This document shows, piece after piece, positions 48,840-56,678 of a DNA stretch of 64,000 nucleotides (position 1 is its first letter; each line of letters begins with the position of its first letter). The notes under the pieces were generated by a model, which made no database searches, had not been told where the DNA came from, and saw nothing but the letters and a program-made list of their open reading frames with translations. The stretch lies in NCBI RefSeq assembly GCF_963855985.1, contig NC_087110.1, forward strand, positions 9,415,001 to 9,479,000, given 5' to 3'. A program made the position numbers and the translations under genes. The stretch is from Ostrinia nubilalis (taxonomy: Eukaryota; Arthropoda; Insecta; Lepidoptera; Crambidae).

Positions 48840-51800
48840 CACACATACAAAGTTATTTAATTTCTAACGATAAGAGTCGCATCTCAAACTTATTTGAAAA
48901 TTATAAATATTCGTGGGTTCAATTCCTGCCTTAGGCAGTTCGATTTTTTTCAAGTTAGTTAAACATTTTCAAAATATATACAAAGTAATGCACGCACTTT
49001 ATCTCGAAACTTCAATGGGAAGACTGGTCTCCACGACACAGGGAATCCTAGTGTGGAGTCCAGTGATGCTGTTAGTACATACTTACTGTATAAATTGTAA
49101 TCCGTTTTTATTCTGAATGTAACAGTAACCAGATCATGTACTGTAATATTTTTGGACTAAATAAATTTCATTTTCATTTTCATTTTCATTTTCATAAGGA
49201 AAGATCTCACCGGGTTTCGTCGGATTAGTTTTCTAGGCTTTTAGCTTAGGCGCTGTGCTGGTCACTGTGTACCTACTCGAAGCTTTTCTCTCACCTACAG
49301 TTTTTCTCACTCAAAAATACCACTAATTTTTACACAGCTGACTATGTTAATAGTTAATCGCGACTATGATTTCGGGTAATTCTCACTGTTAGAACATTTG
49401 GGTTTCACCGTCACGTCGGCGTCAAACGCCATAGGGCTTTTTTTTAAGTGCCTTTTAGGGTCGGACCGTCTGGAGCGCACGTGTTGCGCACGTCCACTCC
49501 CGAAGGCTGCCCAAAACGAACTCCCCCCTCAGCTCACAGACTCAAAAGCTATTAAAATTGATTCAAGCAGCAAATTAAAAACTACCTAAAGACTTACCAT
49601 CACTGTATAACCATCTTTAGAATCCGTGCCATATATCTTGGGGAAGAAATAAATCAAATGAGGTTGACTATCCACATTGACTATAGCGAATGAGTAGCTA
49701 TGGAACTTGTTTCCTTTCATCGGTAGATGGCGCTTTACCCATAAAGTTACGCTTTCTTGCAGCTGAAATTAAAATTGTCATTTATTTATTTTAATTTTGT
49801 TACAAAACCCAGAGCTCTTACAATAAATAAGATATAACAAAACAAAAAGTTATAAAGGATTTTTAATTTAAAAACTACACAAATTGTTTTAGGCGACAGC
49901 TAAAGGAAGGTTGTTAACATAATTATAAGAATGGCTTTTGCTCGCATCCTTATTAAAACTGATTTAAAAACTACACTATGTTTTTTCCTCGGTCTCAAAA
50001 AATAACAATTATTCATTTACGAATAGTATCATTTAAGGTCACAATAATGACGGTTTTTGTAAGAATTCGTAGGCCAATTGTGACTATCTAACACTTTAAC
50101 AATTTTTTACAAATTAAAAGACATTTTTATTAGATATCAAATTTTCAATTGACTTATATTCATGTTGACGATATTTCACCCTTTCTGTTCACTTATAACA
50201 AAAATAACAATAAATAATTTAAAAAGTATCAACTCACCTTATGCGGCCTAGCCATGACGCCCAATGGGTCTTGTCCCACCGCCATAAGGTCGAGATTCTG
50301 GAGCAGTTTCTTCTCGTATGCCGTTATTTTGGTCATATCACAGCTGAGCAGTAAGGGAGCGGAGAGCATCACGTATACTGCTATCTGCACCCGGCTTTGA
50401 CTCTCTGTTAGTGTGTCTGTGCCGAATATTAGCTGAAAAGTATGAGTATGTAACGTTCTTTTACACTGTCATCAACTGTCCATACAAACTTTTTATGGAC
50501 AGTTGATGACTATTAATTGCAAATTTTAAAGAAATTGACACTGTTTTTCTATTATATTTTTTTTTATCGAAATGTATTTTGTTTATTATTATTGAATGTA
50601 TAATATCATCATTGTTAATTAATTAATTATTTTAGTTGAATTTTTATAGTCTTAGAGACTTATTTATTTGGACATAATTGTGTGCTTTCTGTTTCACTGT
50701 ATGTTGCATGCCAATTGTCGTTGGTTAGATGTGTGAAACGAACATTCATTGTTTATCACTACTTTGTACCACATTTACCGCAATAAAGAAATTCTATTCT
50801 ATTCTATTCTATTCTTAAACACTAGTACAGCGAATGGCCGTGACAGGTCTGTTATGTCATGTCACCCATCCCGCACTCCTATCCTATACCACAGAAACCT
50901 AATCGGTTTGTTTAGTAGATTGTTGATTAGGTTTAGCATACTACAGAGTATCGGGATATACATTTTTTTTCTTTATCTTACCGCCTCTGTAGTCTAGTGG
51001 TAAGACCACCTGCTTCAGACCCAGAGGTTCTGGGTTCCATTCCCAGTGGGGACAATTTTTTCTGTTCTGTTTGGATAGGACTTGTTCTAAGTCCGCCTGG
51101 ATAGCTACCACCATCTTACCAAGTCTGTCGCCATAAGCACAATGTCAACAGCATTGTGTTCATTGGCATTGGCAATACAGCCAGTGAAATTGAGTATTCC
51201 GGGTGAAAGTGAGATGCACAGTTTCCTCATTGAGGAAAATAAATACCATAACGTAGAATGGGCAGGCCCCCCACTAGGTGTACCGACGATCTGGTGAAGG
51301 TCGCGGGAAGTGCCTGGATTCGGGCAGCACAGAACCGGTCATTGTGGAAATCCTTAGGGGAGGCCTTTGTCCAGCAGTGGACATCATTTGGCTGAAATAA
51401 ACGAACCATTGTGGGAGGCCTATGTTCAGCAGTGGACGTCCTGTGGCTGGAATGATGGTGATAATGAACCTTACCATATCCAGGACCGTTCCATTTCTCA
51501 GCACAGCACAGCTCAGCACTTCGAATTTGTCTTCCCAATGGGGGCAGATTTCTGTTCGGTTTGGCTAGTGGTAGGGCTTGTTCTAAGTCCGTTCGGCTAG
51601 CTAAAGCCTGGTCTGTGAGCACGTAGAATTTTGTCCAATGACCGCAAGCTACCCATCTTTATCGCTCGCGCGTAATTATATTGCTGTCGCGACTGTGCGA
51701 CGGGCGCCCGCAGTGAGTGTGCGAGCGCGACAGCAACATAATTACGCGCGAGCGATAAGGATGGGTAGCTTGGGGTCATTGGACAAAATTCTACGTGCTC

Positions 51801-54800
51801 ACGGACCAGGCTTTACCACAATCTTACCATATCCGGGTCGTTCCATCTCCCCGGCCCATGGTGTCGGCTCAGCTCTTCGTATTCGTCCTCGAAGTGCTTG
51901 AAGATCATCTTCAGAGCCGGCCAGTACAGCTGCACGTCGTGGTAGTTACGCCACATGTTGCAATGTACCAGGATAGTTTAACCGCCTGTGGTCTAATGGT
52001 AAGACCACCTGCTTCAGATTTTAGAGGTCTCGGGTTCGATTCCCAATATGGGTTCTTGTTCTAAGCCTGGATAGCTACCACCATCTTATCAAGTCTGTTG
52101 CGATAACCACAATGTTAACAGCATTGTTATGTTCCTGTAAGATAGCCAGTTCCTCCGTGGTTGAGGATTCTGGGTGAAGCTCGCTTCCACCTTCGGCCTT
52201 ACCATTATCATTGTGGGAGGCCTATGTTCAGCAGTGGACGTCCTGTGACTGAAAAGATGCTGATGAATATTACCATATCAGGATCGTTCCATCTTTCCGG
52301 CCCATGATGTTTACTTGCTCAACACTACAAATTCGTCTTCGCATCCCAGTGGTGGCAGATTTCTGTTCGCTTTGGCGTAATAGTAAGGCTTGTTCTAAGT
52401 CTTATTGACTATAGTCTGGTCCGTGAGCACGTAGAATTTTGTCCAATGACCGCAAGCTACCCATCCTTATCGCTCGCGCGTAATTATATTGCTGTCGCGA
52501 CTGTGCGACGGGCGCCCGCAGTGAGTGTGCGAGCGCGACAGCAACATAATTACGCGCGAGCGATAAGGATGGGTAGCTTGGGGTCATTGGACAAAATTCT
52601 ACGTGCTCACGGACCAGGCTTTACCACAATCTTACCATATCCGGGTCGTTCCATTTCCCTGGCCCGTGGTGTCGGCTCAGCTCTTCGTATTCGTCCTCGA
52701 AGTGCTTGAAGATCATCTTCAGAGCCGGCCAGTACAGCTGCACGTCGTGGTAGTTACGCCACATGTTGCAATGCTGGGATATCGCTTCGAAGTCTGGCTG
52801 GAAAAGGAATTAATTTTCATTATTTATTTAAAGAAACCAACAGCGATACATTGAAAATGTTAGTCATCATAATTTCAGCTACAGGACGTCCACTGCTGAA
52901 CATAAACCTCCCCCAATGATTTCCATATAAAAACTCGGTAAAAAACTCAGTAAAAAACTCAGTAAAACTCATTTATTTCTGTAAGTAGGCTTTAAAAAGC
53001 ACTTTTACACGTCCCAGTATTAACCCTACCACTGCTTCAGGACAATAAATGGGCCAGTGCTGAGAAGAAGCAGCGCAAGAAACTCGGAAACTATTATATC
53101 GTCTGGTTATCGGTCCACCTTGTGGGTGGACGTCACACGCTGCGTTTTCCGCCACGTGACCTCCACTCCAGAACCTTGCTGCCCCATCGGCCGTCAGTTC
53201 TGCGTACTATGTGCCCTGCCCATTGCCACTTCAGCTTGCTAATCCGTCGGGCTATGTCAGCGACTTTAGTTCGTTTACGGATCTCCTCATTTCTGATTCG
53301 ATCTCGTAAAGCAACACCGAGCGTAGCCCTCTTCATAGAACGCTGTGCAACTTTGAGCTTATTAGGGCTACCGCTAGCTAGCGAGTGCGTCAAAAAATCT
53401 ATGAAGAATCTATGAAGTCCTTAAAAGTATCTGGCATTCTATCATGCTATTTTTACGCAGTCTCTACTCTGTGGAGATGACGTTTAATGTAAACTCGCAC
53501 TAATCACTAAGCACACAGATATTCGTTTCTTCATATCTCGCACTTTAGCCTTGACATTATCAAATTAGCCAGTGCTTTTAATAATATCTCTAAAAATACC
53601 CAAGACACAGGTTTTGAAATAGCGTCATATAACATTTATACCTTAGTAGTAATAACAGTGTGCTACATAAATTAGACAAATAAATATTAGACTTAAATAT
53701 AAATATTTACCACTTTGGAGTGAATGTACTGGATATAGTATGGCCAGCTACAGGAATACACCATCGGTCTGCCCGTGTCGTTCAATTGGCTGCCAAGCTT
53801 GATATATGCTGTAAAAACAAATGGAATAAATAAAATGTTGCCAAGCTAAGTCCGTTACAATATTTTTCCTAAAGCTACAAACTTAAATAGGAAAAATAAT
53901 TAAAAACACACATCTAAATTATATTCATCATCATCATCATCATGTCAGCCATAGGACGTCCACTGCTGAACATAGGCCTCCCCTAATGCTTTCCACGTTG
54001 ATCGATTGGTAGCGGCCTGCGTCCAGCGCTTCCCTGCTACCTTTACGATGTCGTCGGTCCACCTTGTAGGTGGACGTCCCACGCTGCGCCTTCCGGTACG
54101 TGGCCTCCACTCCAGAACCTTGCTGCCCCATCGGCCGTCAGTTCTGCGTACTATGTGCCCTGCCCATTGCCACTTCAGCTTGCTAATCCGTCGCGCTATG
54201 TCAGCGACTTTAGTTCGTTTACGGATTTCCTCATTTCTGATTCGATCTCGCAAAGAAACACCAAGCATAGCCCTCTCCAAATTATATTACAGAAAACATA
54301 ACCCTCTTTCTGGCGAAATCAGGTAAAAACTAAAATAAGAAACAAAATATCATAATAAAAAAAAAATACATGATACATAGACATTATTGTTTACGAGTGA
54401 CAAACTGAATTTAACATCACTGTTGTTTTTGCATTTCTATATAGGCAAACACCACCATCAAACCAGTCTGCTACCACATACCTTTATTCAGGACATCTTC
54501 TCCAACGAAGCATCCGTCCACCTTCAGGTAATCGACTCCCCAGTCCGCAAAGGTCTTGGCATCGGTCCTGAAGTGGCCGAAGGAACCAGGGTATTGCATG
54601 CACGTGACAGCAGCCACGTTGGTGTACATGCCGAATTTTAGACCGCGTGCGTGAATCTGAAATATTAAGATTTAATTATGCTAGGTTGTAATTAAATTAA
54701 AAGTGTCCGAATTATTATTACTGACGGGATTGCTGCCATGTACCTTATTCACAAGCCATGATAGCCTGGGCGCAGACTATGGATTTTTCGTCGGCCGATA

Positions 54801-56678
54801 GTTGTAGTCGGGCAGTTGATCAGTATGGGCAATGGGCATGTATGGAAGTGCACACATTACAGCGATTTGATTTGGCCGATTCTTCATACAATTTAAAATC
54901 GGGCACAACTATCGGCCAACTAAAAATCGATGGTCTGCGCGTAGTCTAAAACAGTATTATTGAAATTTTGAAGTGTCAAGTCATTTTCTTATTGGACAAA
55001 TGGCTAATACAGTCGTATTAGGACTAATAACTGCTTATCTTATTTTTGGTATGAAAAAACACAGTGAAATATAATCTTTTGTTTGAAAGTCTGAGCCCAT
55101 GCTATTTTTGGAAAATGAATGATGAAATAAAAATATCTTATTTAAACGTCTTAAATCTGTACAAGGAAAAAAGTAAGTACAAAGAAAAACAAAATTAGTC
55201 TACGCGACAGCAATATGATTATGCGCGAGCGATAAGGATGGGTAGCTTGGGGTCACTGGACAAAATTCTACGTGCTCACGGACCAGGCTTTAGAGTATAG
55301 ATTAGTTATTTACTAATACAGCCATATAAAGTTTGCTTATTTATAAAGTTTTGAAGACAGACGTTAGACTATTTTAATGAAATAAATGTCTATAGGCCTA
55401 AGATACTCAATAACTTTTTGATCAAAATCAATACTGGTGCGAAACAAGAATGCTTGAGTAACAGAACAAGAAATCATCATCATACTAACATAATCAGCGA
55501 TAAATTTCATCCCCCGTGGAAACCGCTTCTTATCTGCGACCAGTCTACCGTTTTCATCACGTTTCCGCTCCGACCAGCAGTCGTCGATGATGATGTACTC
55601 AAAGCCTGCTTCTTGGTAACCCTCATTGTAGAATGCATCTACTACGGATAGTATCAGCTTCTCACTGGAAAGAATTTATAGAAGGCATTATTTTTCTATT
55701 ATATTTAGAAAATACAGTGTATTTGGTTAACGATGTCCTACGCGTTAAGGGTGCGTTCTCACGAAACTGAACAACTTTTCCCAATAAACATTTGTCAAAA
55801 TACGAAGAAAAAATTTGGTCTCCCATAAGAAATGAAATTAAATATTAGCTGATACATTTTGTATGGGATACCGAATTTTTTTTTGAAGTTCGACAAATGT
55901 TTATTAGGAAAAGTTGTTCAGTTTTATGAGTAGAACGCAACCTTAACAGGTCGGACATCGGTAACCAAACATACTGTACATCATGATAAATAGATATTAA
56001 GTACTTTTTGTGATGTGTTTACAGATTACAAAGAATTTCTAATATACAGGGCTCGATCCCAAATAAAATTCAATAATGGAAAAAGAAAATAATTTCTAAT
56101 AAGCCTCTTTAGAAACACAATAGATGTAACACATTTGTGAAATTTGGAAAGATTAATTCAATTTATAACATAAATAAGGAGTTTGATAAGTAAAATAGGA
56201 TTATTGTAGCATAAGGCTTTAACTAGGAGCACGACGTAGTGTGGGCAGGCCTCTCACTAGGTGGACCGACGGTCTGGTGAAGGTCGCGGGAGGTGCCTGG
56301 ATGCGGGCGGCGCAGGACCGGTCTTTGTGGAAATCCTTGAGGAGGCCTTTGTCCAGCAGTGGACGTCATTCGGCTGAAACGAGCGGACGAATGCTTTAAC
56401 TATAAAGAATTCTTTGCACAAATAATAGTAAAAGGAAGTTTAGTCAATGCCAGCAAGAGAGGTAATGATTGTTTACAAACAAGATCATTCTTAAAATAGG
56501 TTATGTTTTCTTACTCCAAACATTTTTCCGGCAGCTCCTCGCAATGATCTCCGCACATATAATACCCCCAAGACATCCACCCCATAGGAGGCGTACGAGC
56601 CAGCCCGTTATCCAATAACTTCACATTATTCGGCAAAAAAATAAAGAAAAACACGCAACAGAAACACAAACGTAACAT
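39014..56678 (-). CDS. NAGA: GH27 alpha-N-acetylgalactosaminidase/alpha-galactosidase, nine exons, complete
   Basis: Spliced gene for a 412-residue secreted or lysosomal glycoside hydrolase that removes terminal alpha-linked N-acetylgalactosamine or galactose from glycoconjugates. Joined exons (minus strand): 56678-56515, 55664-55490, 54656-54482, 53808-53711, 52797-52636, 50432-50238, 49762-49598, 39220-39148, 39045-39014. Every intron is GT-AG and all phases match. The protein has a hydrophobic leader (about residues 1-16), the family N-terminus [13 protein letters not shown], the nucleophile Asp160 in YLKVDGC, the acid/base Asp222 in WRNYHDV, and a C-terminal beta domain ending at Leu412. 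The length matches human NAGA (411) better than GLA (429). The loop SCSWPYY has Ser192 where NAGA has Ser and GLA has Glu, so the NAGA activity is more likely; Tyr195 replaces the usual NAGA Ala, so the substrate is not certain. The family call is firm; assignment to NAGA rather than GLA is inference. Confidence 0.93.
39148..39220 (-). CDS. GH27 gene exon 8
   Basis: 73 bp with acceptor TTTGTTCCAG and donor GTAAGAC. Reads [13 protein letters not shown] then [10 protein letters not shown] in the frame left by exon 7, matching the DVFSG...NPSG stretch of vertebrate NAGA. Asn388 lies in a glycosylation sequon. It ends in phase 1. Confidence 0.9.
39476..39970. mobile_element. possible MITE in GH27 intron 7
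   Basis: AAAGGAGTTGTCCCAA near 39478 has an inverted partner TTGGGACAACTCCTTT near 39954. About 490 bp, no coding content. No clear target duplication. Confidence 0.35.
40366..40530. mobile_element. MITE family A, copy 2
   Basis: Inverted ends AGTGTGAGTTTAC.../...GTAAACTCACACTAAGCCC, internal ACTGCGTAAAAAA and a GCGCCCCTAGCGG block. Shared with copies at 30706 and 53364. Confidence 0.6.
40780..41950 (-). pseudogene. decayed repetitive coding sequence
   Basis: Minus-strand frames repeatedly spell variants of [30 protein letters not shown] and [19 protein letters not shown], with spacing of about 130-290 bp. On the plus strand the same repeat appears as GATGGGCGGTCTGGCCTTTG near 40800, 40990, 41285 and 41420. 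Stops and shifts interrupt it. It looks like a tandem-repeat protein or ORF segment in ruins, possibly part of the LINE that fills intron 7. I do not recognise the protein. Confidence 0.4.
41951..43528. other. A-rich (minus strand) intron sequence, no recognisable feature
   Basis: Continues the composition of the decayed block but without a clear repeat unit. Short minus-strand frames (for example 42450-42247) have no motif I can name. Confidence 0.3.
43529..44406. mobile_element. TA-flanked inverted-repeat element, 878 bp
   Basis: Ends are inverted repeats of about 26 bp starting GGTGTACCAGAATCTCATGG (left) and its near-complement (right), each flanked by TA. There is no transposase; the interior has one 72-codon frame without recognised motifs. 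The TA duplication suggests the Tc1/mariner group. Confidence 0.7.
44580..44691 (+). pseudogene. LINE reverse transcriptase, N-terminal remnant
   Basis: Reads [16 protein letters not shown] then [12 protein letters not shown], the conserved block just before the catalytic Asp pair of reverse transcriptases. It is cut 5' by truncation and 3' by the hAT insertion. Confidence 0.8.
44949..45650 (-). pseudogene. decayed I/R1-type LINE end: RNase H and C-terminal zinc motif
   Basis: Minus-strand sequence reads [20 protein letters not shown] followed by DELARAG (RNase H), then after disruptions [16 protein letters not shown] with [15 protein letters not shown], the Cys/His tail of LINEs carrying RNase H (I, R1, LOA and related). 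Broken by stops and frame changes. It lies inside the hAT element. Confidence 0.7.
45690..46140 (+). pseudogene. decayed Jockey-type LINE fragment, linker before reverse transcriptase
   Basis: A plus-strand frame containing [20 protein letters not shown] resembles the segment between endonuclease and reverse transcriptase in Jockey elements (typical motif LWKATK). It has several stops. It probably joins the reverse-transcriptase remnants at 46800-47620 as one old insertion, now interrupted by other repeats. Confidence 0.5.
46139..46500. repeat. unclassified GC-richer repeat inside hAT element
   Basis: Sequence of different composition from its surroundings, between two Jockey pieces. It has an open stretch on each strand but no motif I recognise. 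Probably a separate insertion. Confidence 0.3.
46541..46780 (+). mobile_element. RTE-type LINE 3' fragment
   Basis: Encodes [18 protein letters not shown] followed by a damaged RRSVGRPP region, the C-terminus shared by all RTE-type pieces in this window, ending in a TSFG-like end. Inserted in the decayed Jockey fragment. Confidence 0.75.
46800..47620 (+). pseudogene. decayed Jockey-type reverse transcriptase
   Basis: Shows [38 protein letters not shown] and [17 protein letters not shown]. These are degenerate versions of the Jockey palm, fingers and thumb motifs (GYDLIT, KPGKPP..SYRPISL, LDRRLTW, QRVQNK.LR). Stops and frameshifts throughout. Confidence 0.65.
47836..48724 (+). pseudogene. LINE reverse transcriptase, C-terminal part
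   Basis: An open frame continuing exactly where the piece at 44580-44691 stops. It has [12 protein letters not shown] (catalytic Asp pair), [12 protein letters not shown], and a thumb/C-terminal region [19 protein letters not shown], ending at TAA 48724. It has no internal stop, so the hAT insertion is probably what inactivated the copy. The clade is CR1/Daphne-like or related, not resolved by eye. Confidence 0.85.
48762..48838. repeat. CA microsatellite in LINE 3' UTR
   Basis: Nearly uninterrupted CA repeats of about 75 bp with a few CACT units at the left. Likely polymorphic. Confidence 0.95.
49598..49762 (-). CDS. GH27 gene exon 7 (C-terminal beta domain)
   Basis: 165 bp, phase 0 at both ends, acceptor ATTTCAG and donor GTAAGTC. 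Encodes residues 324-378: [14 protein letters not shown] and [19 protein letters not shown], the antiparallel beta domain found at the C-terminus of GH27 proteins. The next exon is 10.4 kb away because intron 7 is filled with nested transposons. Confidence 0.92.
50238..50432 (-). CDS. GH27 gene exon 6
   Basis: 195 bp, phase 0 at both ends, acceptor TTTTCAG and donor GTGAGT. Encodes residues 259-323: [16 protein letters not shown], then [14 protein letters not shown] and [17 protein letters not shown], matching the APLFMSNDL and AINQDPLG motifs of the animal enzymes. This is the end of the catalytic barrel. Confidence 0.94.
50560..50815 (+). mobile_element. LINE 3' UTR fragment with TTCTA tail
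   Basis: AT-rich sequence ending GCAATAAAGAAATTCTATTC with five TTCTA-type units (50778-50815), in GH27 intron 5. Confidence 0.55.
50992..51240 (+). mobile_element. tRNA-derived SINE
   Basis: Head GCCTCTGTAGTCTAGTGG (box A) with a box B-like GGGTTCCATTCCC, then the body shared with 51981 and 35528. Degraded at the 3' end. Confidence 0.75.
51250..51400 (+). mobile_element. RTE-type LINE 3' fragment
   Basis: GGTGTACCGACGATCTGGTG to GTCCAGCAGTGGACATCATT. Present only in the left copy of the segmental duplication. Confidence 0.75.
51411..51466 (+). mobile_element. short RTE-type tail
   Basis: GTGGGAGGCCTATGTTCAGC then GGAATGATGGTGATAATG. Its duplicate lies at 52212-52266. Confidence 0.7.
51475..51534 (-). 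pseudogene. short diverged exon 5 fragment
   Basis: About 60 bp resembling the donor side of exon 5, with small indels. It lies about 800 bp from the fragment at 52274, and the flanking RTE, SINE and MITE pieces are in the same order, so it belongs to the same segmental duplication. Confidence 0.6.
51602..51815. mobile_element. palindromic MITE family B, copy 1
   Basis: Arms of about 90 bp beginning TAAAGCCTGGTC and ending GACCAGGCTTTA, separated by a short GC-rich middle. The whole can fold as one hairpin. It lies 12 bp from the duplicated exon 5. Confidence 0.85.
51828..51965 (-). pseudogene. truncated duplicate of GH27 exon 5
   Basis: 138 bp nearly identical to the real exon 5 (offset 808 bp), with only a few base changes. 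It keeps the GTAAGAT donor and the catalytic WRNYHDV region, but it lacks the first eight codons and the splice acceptor; a tRNA-type SINE starts just beyond the break. Without an acceptor it should not be spliced in, so I read it as a dead exon copy inside intron 5. Confidence 0.88.
51981..52207 (+). mobile_element. tRNA-derived SINE
   Basis: Box A TGGTCTAATGG and box B GGTTCGATTCC followed by the shared body (AAGCCTGGATAGCTACCACC, then GTTCCTCCGTGGTTGAGG). It directly abuts the truncated exon 5 copy. Confidence 0.8.
52212..52266 (+). mobile_element. short RTE-type tail
   Basis: Duplicate of 51411-51466 in the right-hand unit. Confidence 0.7.
52274..52340 (-). pseudogene. short diverged exon 5 fragment
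   Basis: About 67 bp resembling the donor-side end of exon 5 (the part encoding [13 protein letters not shown]), more diverged than the copy at 51828. It sits between an RTE tail and a SINE fragment, in the same order as the fragment at 51475. Confidence 0.65.
52410..52623. mobile_element. palindromic MITE family B, copy 2
   Basis: Same sequence as 51602-51815 at an 808-bp offset, ending 12 bp from the donor site of the functional exon 5. Duplicated together with the exon. Confidence 0.85.
52636..52797 (-). CDS. GH27 gene exon 5 (acid/base catalyst)
   Basis: 162 bp with acceptor TTTTCCAG and donor GTAAGAT. Encodes residues 205-258: [15 protein letters not shown], whose Asp222 matches the acid/base residue of GLA (Asp231, in RNFADID), then [10 protein letters not shown]. 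It is phase 0 at both ends. Three further partial copies of this exon lie at lower coordinates inside intron 5. Confidence 0.93.
52863..52926 (-). mobile_element. short RTE-type tail
   Basis: CATCATAATTTCAGCTACAG then GACGTCCACTGCTGAACATA. Confidence 0.65.
53110..53360 (-). mobile_element. RTE-type LINE fragment, tail missing
   Basis: Open for 86 codons on the minus strand ([20 protein letters not shown] to [17 protein letters not shown]). In GH27 intron 4. Confidence 0.8.
53364..53503. mobile_element. MITE family A, copy 3
   Basis: Diverged copy inside GH27 intron 4: GCGAGTGCGTCAAAAAATC near the left end and AATGTAAACTCGCACTAA at the right end. It abuts an RTE fragment. Confidence 0.5.
53711..53808 (-). 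CDS. GH27 gene exon 4 (specificity loop)
   Basis: 98 bp with acceptor TTTTACAG and donor GTAAATA. Encodes residues 172-204, including a glycosylation sequon at Asn181 and [13 protein letters not shown]. In human NAGA this loop is SCSWPAY and in GLA SCEWPLY. Ser192 therefore points to the N-acetylgalactosaminidase branch, while Tyr195 is unlike either human enzyme. Confidence 0.93.
53926..54280 (-). mobile_element. RTE-type LINE 3' fragment, well preserved
   Basis: 111 open codons: [60 protein letters not shown], ending VQQWTSYG and a (GAT)6 tail. Best copy of the C-terminus. In GH27 intron 3. Confidence 0.85.
54482..54656 (-). CDS. GH27 gene exon 3 (catalytic nucleophile)
   Basis: 175 bp with acceptor TTTCAG and donor GTATGT. 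Encodes residues 114-171: [14 protein letters not shown], the segment [18 protein letters not shown], and YLKVDGC, whose Asp160 corresponds to the nucleophile of human NAGA (Asp156) and GLA (Asp170). Ends in phase 1. Confidence 0.94.
54771..54939. mobile_element. MITE in GH27 intron 2
   Basis: CGCAGACTATGGATTTTTCG / GGCCGATAGTTGTAG at the left; complement at the right (CAACTATCGGCCAAC, then ATGGTCTGCG). Confidence 0.7.
55203..55292. mobile_element. palindromic MITE family B, half copy
   Basis: One arm of the family ending in GACCAGGCTTTA, in intron 2 of the GH27 gene. The other arm is missing. Confidence 0.75.
55490..55664 (-). CDS. GH27 gene exon 2
   Basis: 175 bp with acceptor TTTCCAG and donor GTTAGT. 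Encodes residues 55-113, including [19 protein letters not shown], the conserved beta-strand with the DDCW substrate-binding aspartates of GH27, then [14 protein letters not shown]. It begins in phase 2 and ends in phase 0, matching both neighbours. Confidence 0.93.
55744..55945. mobile_element. MITE in GH27 intron 1
   Basis: Ends GTTAAGGGTGCGTTCT and AGAACGCAACCTTAAC, with arms continuing through AACTGAACAACTTTTCCCAA. About 202 bp. Confidence 0.75.
56229..56380 (+). mobile_element. RTE-type LINE 3' fragment in GH27 intron 1
   Basis: GCACGACGTAGTGTGGGCAG to GTCCAGCAGTGGACGTCATT. Confidence 0.78.
56515..56678 (-). CDS. GH27 gene exon 1 (start codon, signal peptide, N-terminus)
   Basis: Starts at ATG 56678-56676 with AAA at -3 to -1, a good context. 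It encodes a Cys/Phe-rich hydrophobic leader followed by [13 protein letters not shown], the conserved beginning of GH27 enzymes, and a Cys-containing segment [15 protein letters not shown] like that of the animal enzymes. Ends in phase 2 at a GTAAGA donor; the split codon is Asp55. The start was chosen because the leader is hydrophobic and the first conserved motif follows after about 20 residues. Confidence 0.92.

Larger units (their letters stand above)
44574..49195 (+). mobile_element. 5'-truncated non-LTR retrotransposon split by a hAT element
   Basis: Reverse-transcriptase sequence starts abruptly near 44574, is interrupted at 44691/47828, and resumes to a stop at 48724. A 3' UTR follows, containing a CA microsatellite and ending in about five ATTTTC units (49167-49195), a tail like those of CR1-group LINEs. 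It lies in intron 7 of the GH27 gene, on the opposite strand. Confidence 0.8.
40550..49525 (-). mobile_element. possible old LINE insertion filling GH27 intron 7 (about 9 kb with nested elements)
   Basis: A perfect 22-bp direct repeat (40528-40549 and 49526-49547) brackets this block. Read on the minus strand, the block begins with a GC-rich leader (about 49525-49420) and ends in five ATCGT units at the 40550 side, as expected for target-primed insertion with a tandem-repeat tail. Inside are a MITE (43529-44406) and another LINE (44574-49195). Coding parts are too decayed to name the clade. The direct repeat could instead come from an unrelated duplication. Confidence 0.5.
50992..52797. repeat. 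tandem segmental duplication around GH27 exon 5
   Basis: The order SINE, RTE tail, exon-5 fragment, SINE scrap, palindromic MITE, exon 5 occurs twice: 50992-51965 and 51981-52797. MITE and exon parts are offset by exactly 808 bp; the SINE heads are offset by about 1 kb because the first copy has an extra RTE piece (51250-51400). The right-hand copy contains the functional exon. Confidence 0.8.

Noticed and set aside
51638..51901. Open frames in the palindromic MITE and exon 5 duplicate (also at 52446-52709)
   Set aside because: The same peptide comes from both because of the 808-bp duplication; composed of MITE sequence and antisense exon, no domain.
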